32,791 bases of DNA from JAVBQJ01 sp045585875 (GTDB taxonomy: Bacteria; Verrucomicrobiota; Lentisphaeria; Victivallales; Victivallaceae): positions 1 through 32,791 of the forward strand of contig JAZMZH010000137.1 of assembly GCA_045585875.1 (NCBI GenBank), written 5' to 3'. A program made the position numbers and the translations under genes. The notes below the pieces were generated by a model. That model was not told where the DNA came from, did no database searches, and saw only the letters and a program-made list of their open reading frames with translations. How positions within the stretch are numbered: position 1 is the stretch's first letter; each line of letters begins with the position of its first letter. Below, piece after piece: positions 1-7,442 of the stretch.

Positions 1-2
1 GT

Positions 3-662
3 TACGATCCCCGGGTCTGCCGGCTCGAGGGCGAATACCTGATGACCTGGTGCAACGGTTATCAGTACTATCCCACCATCGGCATCGCCAAAACCGCGGA
101 TTTCAAGACTTTTCATCAGCTGGAAAACGCCTTTCTGCCCTTCAACCGCAACGGAGTGCTCTTCCCCCGCCGGATCAACGGCAAATACATGATGCTCAGC
201 CGTCCCAGCGACAACGGACACACCCCCTTCGGCGACATCTTCGTGAGCAGCAGTCCCGACCTGAAATACTGGGGCGAACACCGGCTGGTGATGAAGACCT
301 GCATGCCCTGGGAATCCACCAAGATCGGCGCGGGTCCCGTCCCCATCGAGACCGACGAGGGCTGGCTGCTCTTTTACCACGGCGTGCTGACCAGCTGCAA
401 CGGCTTCGCGTACCAATGGGGAGCGGCGCTGCTGGACCTGGACGATCCCAGCCGGGTCATCGCCCGCAATAAGAGCTACCTCATGGCGCCGCGCACGATT
501 TACGAGTGCATGGGAGACGTACCCAACGTCACCTTCCCCTGCGCCGCTCTCGCCGACGCCGCCACCGGCCGCATCGCCGTCTATTACGGCTGCGCGGACA
601 CTGTCACCGGACTGGCCTTCTGTTATCTGGACGAGGTCATCGACCACATCCGGCACAAATAG
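3..662 (+). CDS. GH130-family beta-mannoside phosphorylase/hydrolase, 5' partial
   Basis: The open frame enters from the window edge. The first codons read YDPRVCRLEGEYLMTW, the Asp-Pro-Arg segment typical of GH130 five-bladed beta-propeller enzymes (beta-1,4-mannosyl-glucose, mannooligosaccharide and mannosyl-GlcNAc phosphorylases). The segments GVLFPRRINGKYMMLSRPSD, KIGAGPVPI and GWLLFYHGV are also characteristic of the family and build the sugar and phosphate site. About 220 residues are visible of an expected 320-400, so the N-terminal third lies outside the window. The internal ATG at 42 is unlikely to be the true start because family motifs precede it. It is the first visible gene of a plus-strand sugar operon. 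The family is confident; the exact substrate linkage is not determined. Confidence 0.88.
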   Translation, partial: YDPRVCRLEGEYLMTWCNGYQYYPTIGIAKTADFKTFHQLENAFLPFNRNGVLFPRRINGKYMMLSRPSDNGHTPFGDIFVSSSPDLKYWGEHRLVMKTCMPWESTKIGAGPVPIETDEGWLLFYHGVLTSCNGFAYQWGAALLDLDDPSRVIARNKSYLMAPRTIYECMGDVPNVTFPCAALADAATGRIAVYYGCADTVTGLAFCYLDEVIDHIRHK

Positions 663-668
663 TCTCCG

Positions 669-701
669 GGCTCTCCGGCGGAGGCCGTCTCCGCCGGAGC
701 C
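669..701 (+). other. Intercistronic GC-rich hairpin
   Basis: A long inverted repeat (GGCTC, T, CCGGCGGAG against CTCCGCCGGAGCC, loop about 5 nt) lies 6 nt after the GH130 stop. No T-run follows, so it is more likely an mRNA 3'-end stabiliser or REP-like hairpin that tunes expression of upstream versus downstream genes than a full terminator. Confidence 0.5.
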
Positions 702-747
702 TTGACAGATCAATCATCCGAAAAGCGTAAAAAAGGATATTGCAATC

Positions 748-1707
748 ATGCTGATCGACATGCCGGTTGAGGAATTGAAAACGTATCAGGGCAGTACGCC
801 CCGGCCCGACGATTTCGATGCGTTCTGGGACGCTTCGCTGGCGGAATCCGACGCTCTGCCCATGAACGCCGAACTCATCCCGGCGGAGTTTCAGGCACCC
901 TGCGCCGACTGCTGCGACCTCTTCTTCGACGGCACCGGAAATTCCCGGATCCACGCCAAACTCCTCCGTCCGAAAAACGACACCGGCAAACATCCCGCCG
1001 TCGTGCAGTTTCACGGCTACGGCGTCGATTCCTGGGACTGGTGCGGCAAACTCATGTACGTCGCCTGCGGATACACCGTGGCGGCGCTGGACTGCCGCGG
1101 CCAGGGCGGCCTCTCCGAGGATCGAAACCCAGTCCGCGGCAACACCCTCAACGGACATATCATCCGCGGCCTCGACGAGCCCGACCCCCGGAAACTCTAC
1201 TACCGGAACGTCTTTCTGGACTGCGCCCGCCTGACCCGCTTCGTCATGAATATGGAGCATGTCGATCCCGCCCGGGTCGGCGTCACCGGCGTCTCCCAGG
1301 GCGGCGGGCTCACCCTCGCCTGCGCGGCGCTGGTGCCGGAGGTGAAGCTGGCCGCGACGGTATTCCCGTTCCTCTCGGACTACCGCCGGGTCTGGAACAT
1401 GGACCTGGCCGTCGGCGCCTATGGGGAGCTGAAGGAATATTTCCGCAATTTCGATCCCAATCACCTCCGGGAGGAGGCGGTCTGGACCCGCCTCGGCTAC
1501 ATCGACATTCAGAATCTCGCCCCCCGCATTCGGGCGAAAGTCATGATGCAGACCGGACTCATGGACACGACCTGCCCGCCCTCCACCCAGTTCGCGGCCT
1601 ACAACAAGATCCCGTCGGAAAAAGAGGTGCTCTTCTTTCCCGACTACGGACACGAATGGACCAAGGGCCATGACGACAATATCTTCCAATTCATGATGAA
1701 ACTTTGA
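748..1707 (+). CDS. CE7-family acetyl xylan esterase / cephalosporin-C deacetylase-like
   Basis: This 319-residue alpha/beta hydrolase removes acetyl groups from acetylated sugars or oligosaccharides. The CE7 signatures are in place: RGQGG at residues 117-121, the nucleophile elbow GVSQGGG with Ser183, the acid Asp273 in LMDTTCPPS, and the terminal HE pair with His302. This spacing closely matches characterised CE7 enzymes of about 320 residues. No signal peptide is evident, so it probably acts in the cytoplasm on imported oligosaccharides. The start is preceded by AAAAAAGGAT. It lies 85 nt after the GH130 gene and 23 nt before the next gene, in the same operon. Pairing with GH130 would suit acetylated mannan-type fragments, but that is inference. 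Confidence 0.93.
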   Translation: MLIDMPVEELKTYQGSTPRPDDFDAFWDASLAESDALPMNAELIPAEFQAPCADCCDLFFDGTGNSRIHAKLLRPKNDTGKHPAVVQFHGYGVDSWDWCGKLMYVACGYTVAALDCRGQGGLSEDRNPVRGNTLNGHIIRGLDEPDPRKLYYRNVFLDCARLTRFVMNMEHVDPARVGVTGVSQGGGLTLACAALVPEVKLAATVFPFLSDYRRVWNMDLAVGAYGELKEYFRNFDPNHLREEAVWTRLGYIDIQNLAPRIRAKVMMQTGLMDTTCPPSTQFAAYNKIPSEKEVLFFPDYGHEWTKGHDDNIFQFMMKL

Positions 1708-1730
1708 ATCCGGCATAAGGAACTTGAAAG

Positions 1731-3803
1731 ATGTCAAAAGTGAATTTTCCGGGCGATTCCACCTGCTTCGGCTACCACACCGATCTTCACCTGTGGATGG
1801 GCGACAGGGGCGCGGGCGACCACGCCCTGCCCGACGAATTGGAGAAAAGCCTCCGGATCGTGAATCCGGACTGGGTGCAGGTGGATTCCAAAGGCCATCC
1901 GGGCGTGGCCTCCTTTTACAGCAAGGTGCCGGATGCGACCGTCTGCGACACCCTCTCCCATGACGCGGTGGCCGCCTGGCGCGAAGCCGCGGACCGCCTG
2001 AATCTGCCCCTCATCTGCCATTATTCCGGCTTCATCGACATGTCGGCGGCCCGCAAACACCCCGAATGGCGGGTGGTCCCCTCTCAGGACGACGGCTGGA
2101 CTCCGGAGAGCGACCATTGGTATCTGTGCGTGATGTGCCCCCGCTCCGAATACTGGGACAAGCTCATGATCCCCCAGCTTCTGGAACTGCTGAAGGTCTA
2201 TCGCGCGGACGGTTTCTGGATCGACGGCGACGCCTGGGGTTTCCACGGCTGCTGGTGCCCGAAGTGCCGGGCGGAATTCACCCGCCGGACGGGCATCACG
2301 GACATCCCCCTGAAACCCGGCGATCCGCACCACGGGGAGTGGTGGCAATTCCAGTTCGACAGCGTCACGGAAACCATCAAGAAGTACACGGCGGCCGTCC
2401 ATGCGGCGGATCCCGACGCCAGAATCTGTTCCAACTGGTTTGATTCCTTGAAATACCCCCTGGTCGGCAAAAACGCCGACATCGGACTGGACTGGCTCAG
2501 CGGAGACGCGCTGCCGATTTTCCCGCTGGACGATCAAATCCTGAATCTGCGGACCGAGGCGCTCTGGATCGCCAACCGGGGCAAAAGCTGGGACCTGATG
2601 AGCTGGCCCCAGCTGGGATCGCCGAATTACTATCCGAAGCCCGTGGACATGATCTGTCAGGAGGCCGCGCACGTCGTCGCCGCCGGAGGCCGTTATCTCT
2701 TCTGCGAGGGCGGGGGCGGCATCCGCACCTCCCAGCAGATCGACTGGCGGCTGAAGCGGCTGGCCAAAGTCGGCGATTTCGTCCGCGAGCGGGCCCCCTT
2801 CTGCCGCGGCGCGGAACCGGTCCGTGAAACGGCGCTGCTCTATTCCGAAAACACGCCCTTCTGCACGCCGAACTCCGTCGCCCGCGAAACCGCCACGATC
2901 AACCCCGCCATGGACTGCCTGACCGGATGCCTCTACAATGTGGACATCCTGAACGAAGAGGCGCTGCTCCCCAAGATCGGAACATTCAAGGCCGTGGTGC
3001 TGGCTCAGAATCTGCCGCTCTCCTCCCAGGCCGTGCAAAAGATGAAGGATTATGTCGAACACGGCGGCGCCCTGCTGATCTGCGGCGTGGAGACGATGAA
3101 ATCCTTCGGCCTCGACTACCTCGGCATCCGGGAGATGGAGACGGAGACAAAATGCCCCTACGCCGGGATGCCATGGTCCTTTGTCGAAAAGAAGGACGAC
3201 ACCCCGCTCTATTTCCTGAGCGACAGCGACGACGGAGTATTCCCCGTCACTTCCGCCCAGTGGGGGCTCCTGAAAAAACTCGACCCCGCCGCGCAGCCCC
3301 TGGAGCATATTTTCGACAACTACATCCGGGAAAATTCCCGGGTCGATCTGCCCGCGGCCGTGATGACCCGGCACGGCAGAGGCTCCGTGATCGCGCTCCC
3401 CTGCGATTATTTCGCCGCCTACGCCAACCATTACTATCTGCCGGAGGCGCGGAAGTTCGCGGGCAGACTCATGAAACGGCTCATCCCGCTCCGGGACATC
3501 GAGGTGGAGGCCCCCTCCGTCATCGACGTGATCTTCCGGAAAAAGGACGGACGCCTCCTGGTGCATCTCATCAACCGGAGCACGGGCTCCGCGACTTCGC
3601 CGGGCAAAAAGGCCATCGACGAGATTCAGCCGGTCGGGCCGATCACCCTGACCTTCCGCCTCGAAAAGGCCCCGGCGCAAGCCCTGCTGCTCCCGGAGAA
3701 TACACCTCTGGAGATCCGGTGGGACAAGGACGCGAAAACCGCGGTCGTGCGGGTGCCGTCGGTGCGGATTCACAGCGCCGTCGCGCTCTCCGCCGCGGAG
3801 TGA
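1731..3803 (+). CDS. Putative TIM-barrel glycosidase (GHL6-like) with C-terminal GATase/trimerisation-like domain
   Basis: The 690-residue protein has no signal peptide. Residues 1-350 look like a glycosidase barrel: ADGFWIDGDAW (159-169) is followed at once by a Cys cluster CWCPKC (174-179), an arrangement seen in uncharacterised GHL6-type and GH42-like proteins. Asp165 or Asp167 would be a candidate catalytic residue. From about residue 360 there are segments resembling the beta-galactosidase trimerisation (GATase-like) domain, such as LLYSENTPF, VVLAQNLPLSSQAVQKMKDYVEHGGALLICG and GSVIALPCDYF. A beta-rich tail follows. The start has AAGGA 10 nt upstream. Its position after CE7 supports a role in degrading the same sugar. 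The exact family and substrate are unknown. Confidence 0.75.
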   Translation: MSKVNFPGDSTCFGYHTDLHLWMGDRGAGDHALPDELEKSLRIVNPDWVQVDSKGHPGVASFYSKVPDATVCDTLSHDAVAAWREAADRLNLPLICHYSGFIDMSAARKHPEWRVVPSQDDGWTPESDHWYLCVMCPRSEYWDKLMIPQLLELLKVYRADGFWIDGDAWGFHGCWCPKCRAEFTRRTGITDIPLKPGDPHHGEWWQFQFDSVTETIKKYTAAVHAADPDARICSNWFDSLKYPLVGKNADIGLDWLSGDALPIFPLDDQILNLRTEALWIANRGKSWDLMSWPQLGSPNYYPKPVDMICQEAAHVVAAGGRYLFCEGGGGIRTSQQIDWRLKRLAKVGDFVRERAPFCRGAEPVRETALLYSENTPFCTPNSVARETATINPAMDCLTGCLYNVDILNEEALLPKIGTFKAVVLAQNLPLSSQAVQKMKDYVEHGGALLICGVETMKSFGLDYLGIREMETETKCPYAGMPWSFVEKKDDTPLYFLSDSDDGVFPVTSAQWGLLKKLDPAAQPLEHIFDNYIRENSRVDLPAAVMTRHGRGSVIALPCDYFAAYANHYYLPEARKFAGRLMKRLIPLRDIEVEAPSVIDVIFRKKDGRLLVHLINRSTGSATSPGKKAIDEIQPVGPITLTFRLEKAPAQALLLPENTPLEIRWDKDAKTAVVRVPSVRIHSAVALSAAE

Positions 3804-3833
3804 GGACGCCAAAAGGAGAACCTAAGGATTGTT

Positions 3834-4184
3834 ATGAAAAATAAGCTGTTGTTTTCCCTGGCGGTGGTCGGATTCTGGGTTACGGGGACCGTGGGCCAGA
3901 TATTTTTCCACCTGAGCAGCGTCACGCCGGAACATCATTGGCTTTATTTCATCCTCGGCTGCATCACCTCGCTGGGAACTTCGGGGGCGGCAATGCTGGC
4001 CTTCGCATTGATGAAAAATGCCAACATCGTTTCCCTGCTGCTCTACGGCTGCTCCTTCATCGTCGGACAGATCGCCATGTGGCTGTGCTTTCACTCCGCG
4101 CTGACCATGTGGCAGATGATCGGTATCGGCATCATCATTATCGGGACCATCATGGGTACAACGGGCGGGGAGCGGGAAAAATGA
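3834..4184 (+). CDS. Small four-helix membrane protein, SMR/DMT-like, partner A
   Basis: The 116-residue protein is almost entirely four hydrophobic helices (about residues 5-25, 37-60, 66-87 and 92-108), the size of small multidrug resistance or related DMT-superfamily half transporters. Positive charge sits at the N-terminus (MKNK), in the loop between helices 2 and 3, and at the C-terminus (GEREK), predicting both ends inside. The Shine-Dalgarno region AAGGAG/AAGGAT is well placed. Its stop overlaps the start of the next gene in an ATGA at 4181-4184, implying translational coupling. It may export or import a small metabolite of the operon's sugar pathway. No substrate is deducible. Confidence 0.8.
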   Translation: MKNKLLFSLAVVGFWVTGTVGQIFFHLSSVTPEHHWLYFILGCITSLGTSGAAMLAFALMKNANIVSLLLYGCSFIVGQIAMWLCFHSALTMWQMIGIGIIIIGTIMGTTGGEREK

Positions 4185-4522
4185 GCATGGCTTTGCTTTT
4201 TTATCTCTTCATGGTTTATATCACGCAGATACTTGCGGTGGTGACCATCCGATACGGCGGACGCGCCCCGGCACGAAAAATGAAAATCACGTGCTTTATC
4301 GTCAGCAATGTCATATCGATCACAAGCATGTATTTTTTCGTGCCCGTCTTCGGCGCGCTGCCGAATAACGCCAACCTGGCCGCGGCGCTGATCTCGGGCG
4401 GGGCTTTCGTCGCCTGTCAGCTCGGTTTGTGGGCGGTATTCCGCAGCAGGCTCACCAAGGTGCAGCTTGCGGGGATCGCGCTGGCCGCCGTCGGGCTGTT
4501 CATGGCGGCCCTGGCGGCATGA
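4181..4522 (+). CDS. Small four-helix membrane protein, SMR/DMT-like, partner B
   Basis: The 113-residue protein has four predicted helices (about 3-23, 36-55, 65-85 and 94-112). The ATG at 4181 overlaps the preceding stop; an upstream in-frame ATG at 3938 lies inside the previous gene and is rejected. Positive charges cluster in loop 1 (RYGGRAPARKMK) and loop 3 (RSRLTK), while both termini are uncharged, predicting both ends outside. This is the reverse of partner A. Opposite, fixed topologies in a coupled pair are the hallmark of heterodimeric, antiparallel SMR-type transporters such as EbrAB. It is the last gene of the operon. Confidence 0.8.
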   Translation: MSMALLFYLFMVYITQILAVVTIRYGGRAPARKMKITCFIVSNVISITSMYFFVPVFGALPNNANLAAALISGGAFVACQLGLWAVFRSRLTKVQLAGIALAAVGLFMAALAA

Positions 4523-4568
4523 AATCCCCCCGGGGCGCGCAGACCAGGGAAAAAGGATCATAAGCGAC

Positions 4569-4667
4569 CTCCGATGTTTCGGAGACAATATGACCCCGTT
4601 TTGTGCAAATCGAAATTTGCACAAAACGACAACTTCCCGAGCGCTCCGCCAAACGCCCCGGAGCGCT
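4569..4667. repeat. Three stacked inverted repeats between convergent genes
   Basis: The gap between the transporter pair and the converging amidohydrolase gene (4523-4686) holds three hairpins: CTCCGA/TCGGAG at 4569-4584, a perfect 14-bp arm pair CGTTTTGTGCAAAT / ATTTGCACAAAACG with a CGAA loop at 4597-4628, and AGCGCTCCG/CGGAGCGCT at 4640-4667. None is followed by a clear T-run on either strand. They may act as bidirectional transcript-end structures or be part of a dispersed repeat. Confidence 0.6.
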
Positions 4668-4686
4668 GCCGCGAGGCGAGACCGTC

Positions 4687-6273
4687 TCAGATCCTTTCCG
4701 CAAGGATCCGGTCGAAGTTTTCCGCGAGGATCGGCGTCAGCTCCGCGTCCGGCACCGGCATCGAGAGAAACGCCCCCAGCTCGTAGGCTTCGTTGTGCGG
4801 CCCCGCGTCGCTGCCGAAAAGCAGACGGCTTTTGTCGATCCGCGTGAAGAGATCGCACCAGGGAGTGTGACAGCAAAAGGCCGCGCAGTAGTCCAGGTAG
4901 ACGTTGGGCGACTGCTGCGCCAGTTCGAGGCTCAGGGGCCGTCCCGCGTCGTCGCCGCCGGTATGGCCGAGGATGAATTTCGCGTGGGGATAGCGGGGCA
5001 TGATCCGGCGCAGCGATTCCGCTTCCAGCCCCCATGTGTGCATGAGGATCGGCAGATGATGCTTCTCGGCATATTCCCAGACGGCATTGTAGCGCGCGTC
5101 GTCGTAGGGGACATGCCAATAACTTGCCAGCAGCTTGAAGCCGACGAAGAACGGATCGCTGAAAAATCCGTCGAGCACCTTTTCCGTGAGTTCCTCCGCG
5201 TAATGCGGATTGAAGACGAAGTAGCCCATGAAACGTCCCGGATGGCGCTGCGCGAGGCGCGCGGTTTCGCGGTTGCCCTCCACGGGATCGCCCATCAGCG
5301 CCTGTTCCCCGATCAGGCAGATCTTTGAGATGCCGTGGCGGTCCATGAATTCCGCCATGTGATCCACCGTCTGCGCCGGATCGCTCTCCCGGATCACCCA
5401 GCCGCGGGTCACCGGGCCCTCAATGTGGGTGTGGAGGTCGTAAGCCTTTACCCCGGTGATCGGCTTGCCCGCCTTGAAGGCTTTCCAGAGCGGCTTGTCG
5501 GCGAAGTCGGGCTCGTGCGCAAGTTTGCGCTCCGCCGGGGCGATGCCGAGAAGATTCTCCAGATTGCCGTGGGCGACCGCTTCCCGCTCCTCCCCGGAGA
5601 GCTTCGCGTGGGCAAGCGCCGCGATCGCCGCCCCGTACTGCGCCGTATGCCCGAAGCCGAAGAAGATACGGTCGATCCCGAACTCGTCCTTCACCAGCTC
5701 CATCGTGTCGCGCATGTGCAGCCACGAAATGTCCAGACCGACGTTGGGCCGCCGCCACATCAGATCGAGCATCCGGTGAAATCCTCCCCACATCGATTTG
5801 CAGATCACGAAGTGACATCCGGGGCACTTCTCCGCAAGGGATTCGATGTCGTAAACGAGATCGGGAGCGGTGCCGTAGCAGTTGTCCGTGAAGAGCACCG
5901 GCTTCAGGTCGTCAAGGGCGAGCAGGATGCGCTCGAGCTCCCGGACGCGGAAGCGGGAGAGCTGCGGATCGATGAAAAACGCCCGATGGCCGGCGAGCAT
6001 CTGCTCCCTGATCCAGTCGAGCGTGCCGTATTCGTAGTAATCGGTCGGCGTCAGCACCCAGGCCGGGAAGAGGCGATCCCGGTACGGCCGGAGTGTTTCA
6101 AGCAGACGCCTGTTGCCGTTGACCGGCGAATAGTCCGTCGCCTCGGCGGAATAGACGAGGGCGCGGTCGATGCCGAGATAATCCAGGTGCTTCAGCAGGC
6201 TCTCCGGGGTGGGGAACTCCGGCGTCTCGTAGGCGCCGCGTCCGATTTTGATCGGGGTTGCGAAATAGTTCAT
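4687..6273 (-). CDS. Tandem amidohydrolase-2 family protein (inactive-looking N half, metal-binding C half)
   Basis: The 528 residues form two consecutive amidohydrolase-2-type TIM barrels, whereas a usual family member has one barrel of about 250-330 residues. The C-terminal half has the full metal set: HTH at 281-283, His412 (LMHTWG), His437 (LGHTGG) and Asp489 (FGSDAG). The N-terminal half ends with the family's closing helix (NLENLLGI, 238-244) but lacks an N-terminal HxH, and GFGHTA replaces the expected GSDxx. It therefore appears to be a catalytically dead or repurposed copy. The likely reaction is hydrolysis, hydration or decarboxylation of a small sugar-derived or cyclic acid. It lies 34 nt downstream of the esterase gene in the same minus-strand operon. 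Confidence 0.85.
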   Translation of the reverse strand: MNYFATPIKIGRGAYETPEFPTPESLLKHLDYLGIDRALVYSAEATDYSPVNGNRRLLETLRPYRDRLFPAWVLTPTDYYEYGTLDWIREQMLAGHRAFFIDPQLSRFRVRELERILLALDDLKPVLFTDNCYGTAPDLVYDIESLAEKCPGCHFVICKSMWGGFHRMLDLMWRRPNVGLDISWLHMRDTMELVKDEFGIDRIFFGFGHTAQYGAAIAALAHAKLSGEEREAVAHGNLENLLGIAPAERKLAHEPDFADKPLWKAFKAGKPITGVKAYDLHTHIEGPVTRGWVIRESDPAQTVDHMAEFMDRHGISKICLIGEQALMGDPVEGNRETARLAQRHPGRFMGYFVFNPHYAEELTEKVLDGFFSDPFFVGFKLLASYWHVPYDDARYNAVWEYAEKHHLPILMHTWGLEAESLRRIMPRYPHAKFILGHTGGDDAGRPLSLELAQQSPNVYLDYCAAFCCHTPWCDLFTRIDKSRLLFGSDAGPHNEAYELGAFLSMPVPDAELTPILAENFDRILAERI

Positions 6274-6307
6274 GGCGATTTCTCCTTGTTTTTTTCCGAA
6301 GCGTGCT

Positions 6308-7195
6308 TTATCGCAAAATCCATTTCAGAGGGGCGATGGTGACGCAGTAATCCTCCAGGCCGGGGATCGTCACATCGTGATCTCCGTCGCGATATACCGA
6401 TCTTGTCCGGGTTTCCCAGAGGCAGGGGATGCCGATCGGAGAATCGTGATCTCCTCCCGGAAGCTCGATGTAGGTGAAATCGGGATTGTCGGCCATCGCC
6501 GCGGCGAACCTCCGCGACTGCGCGACGGGCATCAGTTCATCCCGCGTGCCGTGGGCGAGATAGATGGGGATCCCGGCCAGAGCCTCCGGGTGGAAGAGCG
6601 GGGAGTGGGCGCGGTAAAGTTCCGGACGCTCCTCCGGCGTCCCGCCGTAAGCGGCCTCGATGCAGTCCGCGATCCGCTTCAGCACCGGCACTTCCGACTG
6701 ACCGGCGCGGCAAAAGGGGATGTAGGAAGCAAGGTCGGTGACCGCACCCCTCGCCACGACGCCGGATACATTCTGCGGCCTCAAAGCCGCATAAATGAGG
6801 TTGGAGGTCCCTCCCATGGAGGCGGATTCAAAGAAAAAACGCTTCGCGCCCCAGCGGTCGCGCAAAAAATCCAGGATCGCGTCCATGTCCTCGACCGCGG
6901 CCGGTCCCATCCAGGCGTTGTCCCTCAGATTCGGCGTGACGATTCCCATGCCGAGTTTCAGATATGCGGTGAGCTGCACACCTCGGACGTCCTGACGCAG
7001 ATAAAGCTGCGTCTCGTGACTGCCGTGACCGTGTATCACCACCATCCAGTCGCCCCTGCCGTCGGCGGGCGGGTGAACGAGCGCCGCATCCCCGAATCCG
7101 TCCGCGCAGGAGCGGTACTCCAGACGGTATGTATCCGGCGGATATTCCCCGCCCGTGATGTTGGTCAGCACTGTGTCCTTAAGTTCGCCCGGCAT
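6308..7195 (-). CDS. Alpha/beta hydrolase, esterase-like
   Basis: The 295-residue hydrolase has an oxyanion segment HGHGSH (55-60), a nucleophile elbow SASMGG with Ser126, a probable acid Asp219 in HGTRDELMP and His250 in GGDHDS, giving a complete triad. No signal peptide is seen, so it is probably cytoplasmic. It would cleave an ester or a related bond of a small molecule. GGGGAG is 6 nt upstream of the ATG, and a promoter lies at 7246-7274. It is the first gene of a two-gene operon with the tandem amidohydrolase, suggesting successive hydrolytic steps on one compound. The substrate is unknown. Confidence 0.82.
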   Translation of the reverse strand: MPGELKDTVLTNITGGEYPPDTYRLEYRSCADGFGDAALVHPPADGRGDWMVVIHGHGSHETQLYLRQDVRGVQLTAYLKLGMGIVTPNLRDNAWMGPAAVEDMDAILDFLRDRWGAKRFFFESASMGGTSNLIYAALRPQNVSGVVARGAVTDLASYIPFCRAGQSEVPVLKRIADCIEAAYGGTPEERPELYRAHSPLFHPEALAGIPIYLAHGTRDELMPVAQSRRFAAAMADNPDFTYIELPGGDHDSPIGIPCLWETRTRSVYRDGDHDVTIPGLEDYCVTIAPLKWILR

Positions 7196-7245
7196 TTTCC
7201 ACTCCCCGGTTGTTTTTTTTCAGATTGACGGCTTCGTTTTCAAAT

Positions 7246-7274
7246 AATTTAGATCGGCCGCGACGGAATTGCAA
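7246..7274 (-). promoter_or_regulatory. Sigma-70-type promoter for the esterase/amidohydrolase operon
   Basis: On the minus strand TTGCAA (7274-7269) and TAAATT (7251-7246) are separated by 17 nt, about 50 nt upstream of the esterase start. Together with the promoter at 7328 it explains the 247-bp divergent gap 7196-7442, which otherwise shows only AT-rich sequence. Confidence 0.6.
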
Positions 7275-7327
7275 AAAACAGAATGTGAACAATCGGGACA
7301 AAAAATGTGGATAAAACGCACTTTTAC

Positions 7328-7356
7328 TTGCAAAAAAGCGTTTTCCGCTGTATTTT
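7328..7356 (+). promoter_or_regulatory. Sigma-70-type promoter for the GH94 gene
   Basis: TTGCAA (7328-7333), 17-nt spacer, TATTTT (7351-7356). The predicted transcript starts near 7363, leaving a leader of about 80 nt before the GH94 ATG. Confidence 0.6.
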
Positions 7357-7442
7357 AAAGGCGTTCCCTTTCCGGATCCCGCGTCGTGTCGCCGGACACG
7401 CCGAAATCCTCAACGCAACCATCAGCAAGGCAAGTTTTTATT

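Noticed and set aside
637..1737. 366-codon open frame antisense to the CE7 gene
   Set aside because: The CE7 catalytic motifs on the plus strand are decisive; the antisense frame has no motif.
1734..3812. 692-codon open frame antisense to the GHL6-like gene
   Set aside because: A shadow frame from high third-position GC; no recognisable domain, while the plus strand has clear protein motifs.
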